64,000 bases of DNA from UBA830 sp038146925 (GCA_038146925.1 JAYQSP010000011.1:868001-932000); one strand, 5' to 3'; shown: positions 1 to 8,961, counted from the stretch's first letter. A program made the numbers and translations. The notes: a model not told the origin generated them from the sequence alone.

Positions 1-323
1 TCGCTCTCATCGGGGTTTTCAATGTGGCTTTCCAGCGCCAGCATGCCCTTGGACCGGGCAAGTTTGAATATCTGATACTGGACGCTGAGCAACTCGATGT
101 AATCGTCCTTGCTGTGGGCCGGGCCTTTCATAGCCTTGCCGAAACCTTTGCCGATCCTGCCCAGATTGGTCTTGGTATTGCCGACAATCACCGCGCCGAT
201 GGCGGCGCCGACGATAATGACGACTTCGAACGGCTGCCAAAGGACGCCGATCTTTCCGCCCATGGCGACATAACCGCCGAGGACGCAGGCAAACACCACT
301 ACGATGCCGATGATGACGAACAT
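1..323 (-). CDS. motA: Flagellar motor stator protein MotA, N-terminal part (cut by window edge)
   Basis: About 107 N-terminal residues are visible and the frame is open to base 1, so the C-terminal part lies outside the window. The protein begins MFVIIGIVVVFACVLGGYVA, a first membrane helix, then the 'GGKIGVLWQPFEVVII' stretch and a second helix near residues 34-50, as in MotA/PomA proton-channel stators. MotA with MotB forms the ion-conducting stator that drives flagellar rotation at the inner membrane. The start is the ATG at 323-321. MotB would be expected just past the left edge. The call rests on the typical MotA N-terminus; the conserved cytoplasmic loop and last two helices cannot be seen. 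Confidence 0.85.
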   Translation of the reverse strand, partial: MFVIIGIVVVFACVLGGYVAMGGKIGVLWQPFEVVIIVGAAIGAVIVGNTKTNLGRIGKGFGKAMKGPAHSKDDYIELLSVQYQIFKLARSKGMLALESHIENPDES

Positions 324-472
324 TTATTGCCTCAGGTGTCAGGTTCGAAACCATCCTCGCCCAGCTTAGTTAAAATCCCGTAAAACCGGTTGCCGAGGCG
401 GGGGCGACGCGCGTACGCAAATCCGGTATTGATGGCGCAGCAAACTATCGAAATGACTAAAGGAATAAGAAA

Positions 473-901
473 ATGCCGGACAATATCGTCACCGCCGAAG
501 CGCTGCAGGAAAGGATGAGCGCGAATGCTTTCAATAACTGGATGGGCATGGAAATCCAGGACCTGACGGAAGACGAACTCGTCGTTTCCATCAAATGGCG
601 CGAAGAAATGATGTCCAATCCCAAGGCCAAGGTCACGCATGGCGGCATCCTGGGGGCCGCGATCGATGCGGTGGCCGATTTCATGATCGCCGCGAAAGTG
701 GGCATGCCGGTGCCCACCGTCGATCTGCGGGTGGACTATCACCGTGCCGCAATGCCCGGCGACCTGAAATGCGTGGGCAAGATCGTCCGGCTGGGCGGCA
801 CGAATTCGGTTGCTGAAGCCTATGTCTACGACGGCGACGAGAAGCTGATTGCCAGCGGTCGCGGTACGTACTTCACGGCGGCCGCCAAACCCAAGGAATA
901 G
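473..901 (+). CDS. PaaI-type hotdog-fold acyl-CoA thioesterase
   Basis: A 142-residue single hotdog domain. The 'HGG' motif (H56-G57-G58) followed by the helix with D65 is the active-site signature of the PaaI/YdiI thioesterase group, which hydrolyses acyl- or aryl-CoA thioesters in the cytoplasm. The ATG at 473 has an AAGGA Shine-Dalgarno sequence about 8 bases upstream. The next gene starts 5 bases after the stop, and its own ribosome site (AAGGA) lies inside the last codons of this gene, so the two are co-translated. Its partners are a PHT5-like and a MetE-like protein, so the substrate is probably a catabolic CoA ester, but nothing in the sequence names it. Confidence 0.82.
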   Translation: MPDNIVTAEALQERMSANAFNNWMGMEIQDLTEDELVVSIKWREEMMSNPKAKVTHGGILGAAIDAVADFMIAAKVGMPVPTVDLRVDYHRAAMPGDLKCVGKIVRLGGTNSVAEAYVYDGDEKLIASGRGTYFTAAAKPKE

Positions 902-906
902 GCCGC

Positions 907-1899
907 ATGGCACGTGTGCCTCTGACGGTCTGCACGGGCGATTACGACCGCGTCCGGGCGCTGGCCGACGGACGCGTCGGGATCGAGGGCTGTGACGTCA
1001 ACTACCTGACCATGAACCCGGAGCAGGCGTTCTACCGCGCCTGGAACAACCTCGAATTCGATGTCACCGAGCTGTCGGGATCGAGCTATATCCTCGCCCG
1101 GTCCACCGGATGGGACAACTACATCGCCGTGCCGGTATTTCCGTCGCGCCTGTTCCGGCATTCCGGCATATACATCCGCGCCGATGCGGGCATCGAGACG
1201 CCGGAAGACCTGAAAGGCCGGGAAGTCGGCGTACCGGTTTATGCGATGACCGCAGCACTTTGGATCCGTGGCATGCTGCAGGACGATTACGGTGTCGCTC
1301 CTGCCGACATCCACTGGCGGACCGGTGGGCTGGAAGAGGGCGGCCGCAAGCCGAAATTCCCGCCCAACCTGCCGCCGGAAATAAAGGTGACGCCGATCTC
1401 GGACGATGAGACTCTGTCCGAAATGCTGGCGGAGGGTACGCTGACGGCCCTGGTGTCCGCGCGCGAGCCTTCCTGCTTCGGACCCGACAATCCGGACATC
1501 GTCCGGCTGTTCCCCGATTTCCGGACCGCGGAAAAGGCCTGGTATGCCAAGAACAGGCTGTTTCCGATCATGCATGTGCTGGCTATCCGCAGGGAACTCG
1601 CAGAGCGAGAGCCCTGGATCGCAACCAGCGTCCTCAAGGCATTTACCCAGTCCAAAGACATATGCCTGGAGGAAATGTCCGACGTCACGGCGCTCGCGGT
1701 CTCGATGCCCTGGATCGCGGCAGAGCTGCGGGAAACCCGCGACCTGATGGGCGACGATATCTGGCCCTACGGCTTCCGGGAGAATCTGGATGAACTGTCG
1801 GTCATGTGCCGGTGGTCCGCGGCGCAGGGAATCGCGGCCCGCGAGATGGATCCGGAAGAATTGTTCCATCCGGCAACGCTGGACCGCGCCAGGATATAG
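907..1899 (+). CDS. PHT5-like protein (4,5-dihydroxyphthalate decarboxylase / NMT1-type binding-protein fold)
   Basis: A 330-residue protein with the layout of 4,5-dihydroxyphthalate decarboxylase-like proteins, which share the type II periplasmic-binding-protein fold. Family features are the early 'TGDYDR' segment, the 'ELSGSSYI' motif near residue 56, 'IPVFPSR(L/R)FRHSGIYIR' and the C-terminal 'EELFHPATL' motif. No signal peptide is visible: the chain starts with a beta strand (MARVPLTVCTG), so it should be cytoplasmic and act as an enzyme rather than a transporter's binding protein. It is the middle gene of a three-gene operon. A paralogue with the same motifs lies at 62262-63236. Family membership is well supported; the substrate and even decarboxylase activity are unknown. 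Confidence 0.72.
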   Translation: MARVPLTVCTGDYDRVRALADGRVGIEGCDVNYLTMNPEQAFYRAWNNLEFDVTELSGSSYILARSTGWDNYIAVPVFPSRLFRHSGIYIRADAGIETPEDLKGREVGVPVYAMTAALWIRGMLQDDYGVAPADIHWRTGGLEEGGRKPKFPPNLPPEIKVTPISDDETLSEMLAEGTLTALVSAREPSCFGPDNPDIVRLFPDFRTAEKAWYAKNRLFPIMHVLAIRRELAEREPWIATSVLKAFTQSKDICLEEMSDVTALAVSMPWIAAELRETRDLMGDDIWPYGFRENLDELSVMCRWSAAQGIAAREMDPEELFHPATLDRARI

Positions 1900-1908
1900 G
1901 GGGGGAGC

Positions 1909-2964
1909 ATGGCCAAGGATCTGATACTGGTGGGCAGCGTGCCCTACGACACGGCGCAGGAAGTTTTCGAGACCTTCGGCGCCGGCCTGGGCGATCACCT
2001 GGCGGCCGTCCCCGACGGCGAGATCGGGCCCCGGAAACACTGGATCAGCAAGGTCCATTTTCAGGTCATGGCCGCCCATCCGGAATTCGAGGTTCTAAGG
2101 CATCCCGCTCCGGAAAACGGCGTCGAACGACAGAACCCGCGAAACGCGGGCGACAGCTGGCTGTTCCGGGTCAAAGACGGGGTCGAACAGGTCCGCTTCG
2201 CAGATCGCGGCTGGCGGTTGGGATATGCCCGCGATGCCGTGAATTCCTATTTCGTGTTCCGCACGCTGCGCGAGCGAGGCGTGTTGAGAGACGATATCCG
2301 TTTCCAGGTGTCGATCCCGTCCGTGAACAGCGTCATCGCGCCGCGCGTATTTCCCGAACCGGGCGATCTCGAAAAAATCCGTCCCGGCTACGAAGACGCG
2401 GTTATGGGCGAGCTGGAAACGATCCTCGAAAAAATCCCCGGCGACGACCTCGCCATTCAGTGGGACTGCGCGACCGAACTGCAGGACGCATACGGCGCCG
2501 TCGACGGCCTCGATCCCGACGATATGATAGAGCGCAACGTGGCTCAGTTTCGTCGCCTCTGCCCCGTCATCCCGGCGGAGGTTGGGTTGGGATTTCACTT
2601 GTGTTTCGGCACGCTTGGGGGCTGGCCGCGCTTTGCGCCGGACGATCTCAGCGGCGCCGTCACGCTGGCGAACGCCGTCATCGAACATTGCGGACGCCGG
2701 GTAGACTGGGTGCATCTGCCGGTTCTCGATACGTCTGAAGACGCTTTCTTCGCCCCGTTGGCTGCGTTGAAGCCTGAAGGCGCCAGGATCTATCTCGGGA
2801 TGATCCACAACATGGACGGGTTTCCCGAGCGGCTCGCCGCGGCGCGCAAATATCTGCCTGATTTTGGCCTTGGCGCGTTCTGCGGATTCGGCCGCGAACC
2901 GGTCGAGACCTTGCCTCGTATCCTGGACGACCATCTGAACGCGGCGGAGATCGCCGGGTTCTGA
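1909..2964 (+). CDS. UROD/MetE-like TIM-barrel protein, putative zinc-dependent methyltransferase
   Basis: A 351-residue protein resembling the UROD/MetE-like superfamily (C-terminal barrel of cobalamin-independent methionine synthase). The 'FHLCFG' motif gives H230 and C232 with the H-x-C spacing of MetE zinc ligands, and 'AFCGFGR' (C325) fits the later zinc cysteine. The N-terminal half has 'VPDGEIGPRKHWI', a pattern seen in uncharacterised relatives. It lacks the N-terminal folate-binding half of MetE, so it is not methionine synthase. The ATG follows a GGGGGGGAG ribosome site, 9 bases after the PHT5-like gene. Inference: a methyl- or other C1-transfer or demethylation step in the same catabolic operon. 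The exact reaction is unknown. Confidence 0.6.
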   Translation: MAKDLILVGSVPYDTAQEVFETFGAGLGDHLAAVPDGEIGPRKHWISKVHFQVMAAHPEFEVLRHPAPENGVERQNPRNAGDSWLFRVKDGVEQVRFADRGWRLGYARDAVNSYFVFRTLRERGVLRDDIRFQVSIPSVNSVIAPRVFPEPGDLEKIRPGYEDAVMGELETILEKIPGDDLAIQWDCATELQDAYGAVDGLDPDDMIERNVAQFRRLCPVIPAEVGLGFHLCFGTLGGWPRFAPDDLSGAVTLANAVIEHCGRRVDWVHLPVLDTSEDAFFAPLAALKPEGARIYLGMIHNMDGFPERLAAARKYLPDFGLGAFCGFGREPVETLPRILDDHLNAAEIAGF

Positions 2965-3084
2965 AAACTGCGTCCCACTCGCAGATTTACGATCCCGGGG
3001 ACATTTCCCACCGCGTCTCAATCGACTAATATCGGCGCTGCCGCGAACGGTTGCGGCTAATACAGGTTTACGACAGGAAGTTTC

Positions 3085-3564
3085 ATGACCATCGATCAGA
3101 GAGAATACCGGAACGCCGTCGGGTGTTTCGCGACCGGCGTTACCATTGTCACGACCCTCGACAATGACGGAGACCGGATAGGGATTACGGCTAATTCCTT
3201 TTCATCGCTTTCTCTCGACCCCCCGCTGGTGTTGTTCTGCGTCGATGCGAAAATCAACAGCTTTGAAGCTTTCGAAAGCTGCCGGCATTTCAACATCAAC
3301 GTTCTCGCCGAGGATCAGATGGACATGTCGAATAATTTCGCGCGATCCAGCGATGACAAGTGGGACGGTATCGAGCATGGATATGGCGACAACGGTTGTC
3401 CCGTTTTCGACGGTTCCGTCGCGGTGCTCGAATGCGACAAGCACGCGATGTACGAAGGCGGCGATCATCTGATCATGGTCGGACAGGTCACCAAGATGAC
3501 CTACGAAGCCGGCGAGTGCCGACCGCTGCTATACTTCAAGGGCTCTTACGCGAACCTTTCCTGA
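3085..3564 (+). CDS. Flavin reductase family protein (HpaC/NTA-monooxygenase component type)
   Basis: A 159-residue single-domain flavin reductase. The signature 'GITANSFSSLSLDPPLVLFC' (FMN-binding T-x-N-S-F and S-x-D-P-P) is intact, as is the C-terminal 'PLLYFKGSY' strand. Such proteins use NAD(P)H to reduce FMN/FAD and hand it to a two-component monooxygenase. The start ATG has AGGAAG about 6 bases upstream. It sits 120 bases after the MetE-like gene, so it may share that operon or have its own promoter. No partner monooxygenase is adjacent; the LLM-type oxygenase at 43374-44456 is the only candidate in the window and lies 40 kb away. Confidence 0.85.
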   Translation: MTIDQREYRNAVGCFATGVTIVTTLDNDGDRIGITANSFSSLSLDPPLVLFCVDAKINSFEAFESCRHFNINVLAEDQMDMSNNFARSSDDKWDGIEHGYGDNGCPVFDGSVAVLECDKHAMYEGGDHLIMVGQVTKMTYEAGECRPLLYFKGSYANLS

Positions 3565-3576
3565 CCGGGCCGCCAT

Positions 3577-4803
3577 TTAACCCGGCGTATATTCCGTTCC
3601 CAGTACGCGCGCCGGAAATCCGGCATCCGCAAGACCTTCCGCTAAAGAATGGCCGTCGCCGCTGTTTCGGACTTCCACTAGTATTTCGATCTGCGCCATG
3701 CGCACCGGTACATCCCGGTACCAGCGTTCGTGCTCGACTTCGACGATGTTTCCCCCCAGTCTTGCGATCAGTTCCGTGACCCGTGCCAGATTTCCTGGCA
3801 GGTCGCTGATCTGGACACCGAGGCGCAACAGCCGGCCGGTTCGGACGAGTCCCCGCATCAGCACTGACGACAGCAAGCGCATATCGATGTTGCCGCCCGA
3901 GACGATCAGCGCGACCCGTCTGCCGGCATAGGCCTTCGGGTTCGCGAGGATCGCGCCCAGACCGGTGGCGCCGGCGCCCTCGACCACCTGCTTTTCGATC
4001 TCCGCGAACAGATGGATCGCCGTTTCGATTTCCTCTTCGCGGACGAGGTCGATGCGGGAGACCAGGTCTTCAACCACGGGCAATGTGCGCGCGCCTGGAG
4101 ATTTCACGGAAATGCCGTCGGCGATCGATACGCCACCCGTCAAGCGGTCCGTGTCGCCGAACACGCCGGCGTGCATCGACGGATACATGACCGTTTCAAC
4201 GCCGACGATCTCGATTTCGGGGTTGATGTCCTTCGCGGCGATCGCGCAGCCGGCGACAAGTCCGCCGCCGCCCACGGGTACGACGAGCATCTCGATGTCG
4301 GCTTATTGGTCGAGAATTTCCAGAGCGACCGTACCCTGGCCGGCAATGATGGCATCGTCGTCATAGGGGTGAACCAGCGCGGCGCCCGTCGAAGCGGACA
4401 ATTTATCGGCGTAATCGGCGGCATCGCCCACGCCGTCGCCCCGGAGGACGATCCTTGCGCCCAGCTTTTCGGTATTGGAGACTTTCACCAGCGGTGTCGA
4501 CACGGGCATGACGATCGTCGCGTCGATCCCCAGTCTGGAAGCGTGCCAGGCCACGGCCTGCGCATGGTTGCCTGCGGATGCCGCGACGACGCCGGCCGCT
4601 TTCTCCGCGTCGTTCAGCGAGAGCAGCTTGTTGAGAGCGCCGCGGTCCTTGAACGAGGCGGTGTATTGCAGGTTTTCGAGCTTCAGCCAGATTTCCGTGC
4701 CGCAGATTTCCGACAGTGTCCGGGAGTGGACAAGCGGCGTACGGACGATCCCGTCCGCGATGCGGTCATGGGCGGCGTGGATATCTGCAGGGGATACGGT
4801 CAT
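3577..4803 (-). pseudogene. Threonine dehydratase (IlvA/TdcB type, with ACT domain) interrupted by an in-frame TAA
   Basis: The reading frame of a fold-type II PLP threonine ammonia-lyase spans 408 codons but is broken by TAA at 4305-4303 (codon 167). Before the stop are the PLP-lysine motif 'TASFKDRGA' and the 'SAGNHAQ' phosphate/substrate loop; after it are the 'PVGGGGL' PLP-phosphate loop and a C-terminal ACT-like domain ('VQISDLPGNLARV'). Frame and homology continue without any gap, so this is a point nonsense change: EILDQ-stop-ADIEMLVVPV. CAA (Gln) to TAA is the simplest origin. The ATG overlaps the stop of the penicillin-acylase gene (ATGA), so the two form an operon. A restart at the ATG at 4290 is conceivable but would lack the PLP lysine. 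Sequencing error cannot be excluded. Confidence 0.88.
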
Positions 4804-7166
4804 TGGGCCGGTGTCAGTGTGAGAACGCCAATAGCGCCTTGTAACGCGTCTTCGCGGGATTTCGGAATTTTTATGTATTGGCCATCGCGCCAGGCCTCGA
4901 TGTTGTCGTCGTAATACGCGGACAGCATGTTGCCCGATTGTCCGGTCGCGGTCGCGAACAAAGACGCATTCAGGTCCGAGAGGTCGTATATGGCACGGTA
5001 TCCCGGCCCGTGGATGCTTGCGAAAGGATTTTGGGGATCGGTCAGACGCGGTTGCGCGCGATTAACGGTATAGGCGCCGCCGCCGCTGTCGATACGAATG
5101 TCCGCCAGGTGTCGCAACACCGGTATCCGACCGAAAATCGGATGGGCGAAGGTTGCCTGATGGGCTTTACCCCAAAGCCAGCGCTCATGATCGTTGCCGT
5201 ATTTTTCGGATAACGCAGATATTGCCGTCTCGAATGACCGGGTGACGATGTCATCGCAGGTTTCGGCCGCTTGCGTACCCACATCGTCGCACCACGTTTG
5301 TCGTCGAGTGAGCATGTGCTCAATGGCGAGAGGTCTCTGCCCGTAGTATCCCTCGAACAGCGGACCCAGTTCATCCGCGTACATCGCCTTGTTTATTTCG
5401 GCAAGCCACGTCGAGAAGATCAGCGGTTCCGATCGTTCCCGCGACATCGTGCCGTCCCAGACGGCGATCATGTCCGCGATTTCGCCGGCGATGCCCGTTT
5501 GTGGCCTCAGGTGCCGCAGGAACAGAGGGGTGAGTTGCGTCGCCGCCAGAGAAAGCACATCGTTCTGGATGCGGGCGAACGAGGTCGCTGAATGACGTTC
5601 ATCCACATCCAGAAGTTCATGAAGTCGCTTTGCGCGATAGGGCGCCGACCAGCCGTCAGTGAGGAACCAGGGGTAGCTTGGCGGAACAAGGCGGTGATTG
5701 GCGTTAATTGCGGCGCCGGATACGGGATTGAAAGCGCGGGGAAGCGCGTCATAGGGAACGAAGCCGCGCCAGCCGTGCGTGCCGGTCCAGCCCGGCGACG
5801 GCACCTTGCCCTCGCCGGTATTGCGCACCGGAACGCGGCCGGGGGCGTACATGCCGATATTACCGTCTACGTCGGCGTAGGAAATGTTTTGCTGAGGGGC
5901 ATGGAAAGACTGGAGCGCGCCTGTGAACTCGTCCCAGTTTTTGGCTCTGTTCAGTCGCATCAGGGCCAAAGGCGTCAAATCGTCAGCCCGCAGTCCCGCC
6001 GCTGCCAGTGCGACATCGTATCTTTCGGCTGTCGACTGACGCAGTCGGGGATACACGTCCGAGATGATTGGGCCGTGACGCGACGCGCGGATTTTCACGG
6101 TTTCCCGCGGTTGGTCCCTGACGACGATCTCTTCCATGCGGACGGCGTATTTTCGCGGGCCTGCCGGCGTATCGTAGGTATCCTGATTTCCGCGCGTTCT
6201 GCGCTCCAGATAGAGATCCTGCGTATCGCTGTCGGTCGTCGTGAAAGACCAGGCGATATGGCCGTTATGGCCCAGTATGTGGAACGGGACGCCCGGGGCC
6301 GTCGCCCCTGTAACGTTCAGGCCTGGCGCTTCGACCCGCGCCAGATACCACAGCCCCGGCGCGCGAAAACCGAGATGCGGATCGTTGGCCATCAGCGGTT
6401 TGCCGGTCGCGGTCCGGTTGCCGGACACTACCCAGGAATTCGACGCCGATATTTGCCGTAGCCAGGCCGGAAGGCCGTCCAGCAGGTTGTGCATAATATT
6501 TGCGAAGTCGGGTATCCGGGCGGTGGCGAGGGTCGGCGGAACGTCGATGGTCGATTTCGGCCATAAATCGCTTATCTGCTCCGGGGACAGCCGTTTCGAC
6601 AGTGCCGCGCGCAGCGCCTCCGTCCGCCAGTTGCCGGTCAGTCGCATCGCCATCAATCGCCCCCATACCAGCGAGTCTGCCGGTTTCCATTCTTCCGGGG
6701 CGTAGCGCAGCATAACGAACTCCGGGGGCAGGGTGCCGGACCGGGTGGCAAGAAAGGCGTTGACGCCTTCGGCATAGGCGTCCAGGGCGGACTGCGTATC
6801 TTCGGGTAATCGATTATATGTTTCCTGCGCCAGCCGGTAGAGGCCGAGTGTCCGCATCGCACGGTCCAGGCGGTACGTCGGTCGGCCAACCACTTCCGAG
6901 AGACGGCCCGCGCCGAGACGGCGCATGAAATCCATCTGGAACAGCCGGTCCTGCGCGTGGACGAAACCGAGTGCCCGGTAGGCATCTTGGGGTGCGGTGG
7001 CCCGGATATGCGGAATGGCGTGCCGGTCGAAGACAACGTCTACATCTCCATGCAGGCCTTTCAGCGTCTGTACGCCGGAATACACCGGCAACGACGTCCG
7101 CAGCCACAGCAAAGCCGCCGTCGAAAGCAGGGCAGTCAGCGCGCCGCCGACGAGCAACGTGCGCAA
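4800..7166 (-). CDS. Penicillin acylase family (Ntn-hydrolase) N-acyl amide hydrolase
   Basis: A 788-residue protein of the penicillin/cephalosporin/acyl-homoserine-lactone acylase family, made as one chain that self-cleaves. Residues 3-22 form a hydrophobic signal/anchor segment, suggesting periplasmic action. The alpha region has 'HIRATAPQDAYRALGFVHAQDRLFQMD'. The autocatalytic nucleophile is S242 in 'SNSWVVSG' (start of the beta chain), followed by 'ANDPHLG' and 'GHNGHIAWSFT', both typical. These enzymes release a carboxylic acid and an amine from N-acyl compounds. The downstream gene, a threonine dehydratase, overlaps it by four bases, hinting that the released amine is an amino acid. The true substrate (acyl-HSL, N-acyl amino acid, other) cannot be read from sequence. 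Confidence 0.9.
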   Translation of the reverse strand: MRTLLVGGALTALLSTAALLWLRTSLPVYSGVQTLKGLHGDVDVVFDRHAIPHIRATAPQDAYRALGFVHAQDRLFQMDFMRRLGAGRLSEVVGRPTYRLDRAMRTLGLYRLAQETYNRLPEDTQSALDAYAEGVNAFLATRSGTLPPEFVMLRYAPEEWKPADSLVWGRLMAMRLTGNWRTEALRAALSKRLSPEQISDLWPKSTIDVPPTLATARIPDFANIMHNLLDGLPAWLRQISASNSWVVSGNRTATGKPLMANDPHLGFRAPGLWYLARVEAPGLNVTGATAPGVPFHILGHNGHIAWSFTTTDSDTQDLYLERRTRGNQDTYDTPAGPRKYAVRMEEIVVRDQPRETVKIRASRHGPIISDVYPRLRQSTAERYDVALAAAGLRADDLTPLALMRLNRAKNWDEFTGALQSFHAPQQNISYADVDGNIGMYAPGRVPVRNTGEGKVPSPGWTGTHGWRGFVPYDALPRAFNPVSGAAINANHRLVPPSYPWFLTDGWSAPYRAKRLHELLDVDERHSATSFARIQNDVLSLAATQLTPLFLRHLRPQTGIAGEIADMIAVWDGTMSRERSEPLIFSTWLAEINKAMYADELGPLFEGYYGQRPLAIEHMLTRRQTWCDDVGTQAAETCDDIVTRSFETAISALSEKYGNDHERWLWGKAHQATFAHPIFGRIPVLRHLADIRIDSGGGAYTVNRAQPRLTDPQNPFASIHGPGYRAIYDLSDLNASLFATATGQSGNMLSAYYDDNIEAWRDGQYIKIPKSREDALQGAIGVLTLTPAQ

Positions 7167-7216
7167 TGCGATTTGTCTAACTTGCAGTGGTCTATTCCGA
7201 ATAATATTTTATATAA

Positions 7217-7250
7217 TTCAATATTTTACCAAGTTATATTGAAGTTATAT
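7217..7250. promoter_or_regulatory. AT-rich divergent promoter with inverted and direct repeats
   Basis: The 212-base gap between the minus-strand acylase and the plus-strand ACT-domain gene is strikingly AT-rich in 7195-7260. It holds an 8-base inverted repeat TTCAATAT (7217-7224) / ATATTGAA (7236-7243) separated by 11 bases, overlapping two copies of AAGTTATAT (7231-7239 and 7242-7250) set one helical turn (11 bases) apart. This arrangement looks like a dimer-binding operator within a divergent promoter. No regulator is identified; the AT-richness would also suit MucR. Confidence 0.4.
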
Positions 7251-7378
7251 ATTACATTAAGCGCCGGGCGGAGAGACAAATCAGGCGCCGCAAAACTTGC
7301 GCGAACGACCGGGGTATTTCTTTCTCGCGAAACATCCGCGGGCTTGCTAGGTTCGGTACCATTCTACGGACAAGCGTA

Positions 7379-7900
7379 ATGACTTCCACCGCAATCGTAA
7401 CAGTTTTATGCCCGGACAGGACAGGTCTCGTGTCGGGTATCACGGCGACGCTCTGGGATCTCGGCGTCAATCTGATCGATACGAATTTCTCCGTTCTGGG
7501 CGGTGGGGCTGATTTTTCGGCGATCTGCGAAGTGCCGGGCGGATTGTCCACCGACGATCTACAGACATCGCTTCAGGCGCTGCCGGTCCTGGCGGAAGCG
7601 GAAATCGTGGTGAAGGACTATGCTTATCCACCACATCGGGGTCCCGAGGGTGATATCACGCACGTATTCACCGTTTCCGGCGGCGACCAGCCGGGGCTGG
7701 TCGCGCGCTTTTGCGAGACGTTCGTCGAGTTCGGCGCAAACATCGTTACACTGAATGCCGGACCCCTACCCGAAAAAGCAGAACTGTATGAAATCCGGCT
7801 GGCGGTTTCCATTCCCGATGCCGCGGGCGAAGCGTGTATTGCAACGGTCAAAAACACGGCGGAGGCGATCGGCCTGACGTGCGATATCCGTCAGGCCTGA
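7379..7900 (+). CDS. GcvR-like protein with tandem ACT domains
   Basis: A 173-residue protein made of two ACT domains (about residues 4-75 and 90-165). Domain one begins 'AIVTVLCPDRTGLVSGITATL', domain two 'VFTVSGGDQPGLVARFCETF', both with the D-x-x-G-L loop used for amino-acid binding in ACT domains. This matches the glycine cleavage system repressor GcvR family, which senses glycine or another amino acid and acts through protein contact rather than DNA binding. The ATG at 7379 has only a weak ribosome site. The YheT-like gene follows 7 bases after the stop, probably in one transcript. Regulation of gcv genes is inferred from family only; no gcv genes lie here. Confidence 0.78.
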   Translation: MTSTAIVTVLCPDRTGLVSGITATLWDLGVNLIDTNFSVLGGGADFSAICEVPGGLSTDDLQTSLQALPVLAEAEIVVKDYAYPPHRGPEGDITHVFTVSGGDQPGLVARFCETFVEFGANIVTLNAGPLPEKAELYEIRLAVSIPDAAGEACIATVKNTAEAIGLTCDIRQA

Positions 7901-7907
7901 ACATCCC

Positions 7908-8912
7908 TTGAATGGTTCGCTCACCGGTCAGGCGGCGTCTCCCGTCACGTTCCGACCCCGATTTCCCTGGTACGGCGCTGACCTGCAAACGGTGCGAAAC
8001 TATATCGCCGGCGGAAACAGAGATCTGTCGCGCTTGCCCGGGGAAAGGCTGTATTTTGACGTGGAAGATGGTTCGGGGGACCGGTTGCAGGGCATTCTGC
8101 ACCGCCAGGCCGATGCGCCCCTGGCTGTGCTCGTGCATGGCCTGACAGGCTGCGAGGGCAGTTTTTACATTCTGGAATCGGCGACTAATCTGCTTTCTGC
8201 GGGGTATTCGGTGCTGCGTCTCAATCTGCGGGGAGCAGGACCTTCCCGGGCGACCTGCGGCGGTCATTACAGCGCGGGATCCAGTCACGATCTTGCCGCC
8301 GTGTTGGGTCTTCTGCCGGCTGAACTGACCGCCGGCGGTCTCGTCCTTGTGGGCTATTCTCTTGGCGGCAATGTGGTGCTGAAATATCTTGCCGAGAGAA
8401 CCTTCGTGGCGAAACCGGATTGCGCGGTCGCTGTCTCGCCCGCCATCGACCTCGCTGCGGCGGCAGGCCGGATGCTGGACGCCCGCAACCGCCTTTATCA
8501 CCGCTGGCTTCTCAATCGCATGAAGGAGGAAGCTGTGATGGCGGGGGCGCGCGTATCGCAAGACGAGCTCCGGGCGATCGAAAGCGCGCGGACAGTGGTC
8601 GAATTCGACGACCGCTTCGTCGCCCCCCGCAACGGGTTCCGCGATGCGGCCGACTATTATGCACAATGCTCCACCGCCGGTAGGTTGTCCGAAATCGACG
8701 TCCCTGTTCAGTTGATCCAAGCCGACAACGACCCCTGGATCCCGACGTCTTCCATTCACAGGCGCGATACCGGGGCAGTCCGGATATTGCTGACCCGGGG
8801 CGGGGGGCATGTGGGCTTTCATGGGCGCGGGTCGAAAGTGCCCTGGCACGACCATTGCATAAAAGAGTTCGCCCGCGTGCATGCGGCTCCTGAACCCGTG
8901 ACTTGCCCCTGA
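7908..8912 (+). CDS. YheT-like alpha/beta hydrolase
   Basis: A 334-residue alpha/beta hydrolase of the YheT/EMB8 group. The nucleophile elbow is 'GYSLGGN' (S151), the oxyanion region 'VHGLTGCEGS', the acid D273/D275 in 'QADNDPWIP' and the histidine H301 in 'GGGHVGF'. The N-terminal 'GADLQTVR' segment is typical of YheT. The only reasonable start is TTG at 7908, seven bases past the ACT gene stop; no strong Shine-Dalgarno sequence is seen, consistent with translational coupling. Proteins of this family are presumed cytoplasmic carboxylesterases with unknown physiological substrate. Confidence 0.82.
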   Translation: MNGSLTGQAASPVTFRPRFPWYGADLQTVRNYIAGGNRDLSRLPGERLYFDVEDGSGDRLQGILHRQADAPLAVLVHGLTGCEGSFYILESATNLLSAGYSVLRLNLRGAGPSRATCGGHYSAGSSHDLAAVLGLLPAELTAGGLVLVGYSLGGNVVLKYLAERTFVAKPDCAVAVSPAIDLAAAAGRMLDARNRLYHRWLLNRMKEEAVMAGARVSQDELRAIESARTVVEFDDRFVAPRNGFRDAADYYAQCSTAGRLSEIDVPVQLIQADNDPWIPTSSIHRRDTGAVRILLTRGGGHVGFHGRGSKVPWHDHCIKEFARVHAAPEPVTCP

Positions 8913-8961
8913 TGCTTACACAGGCGACTATCGGCCACACTCAACTGCCCAGAGCGTGTAC

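Noticed and set aside
826..2079. Long minus-strand open frame (417 codons) over the PHT5-like gene
   Set aside because: It is antisense to well-supported plus-strand genes, has no domain I recognise, and comes from the GC-rich third-codon positions of those genes.
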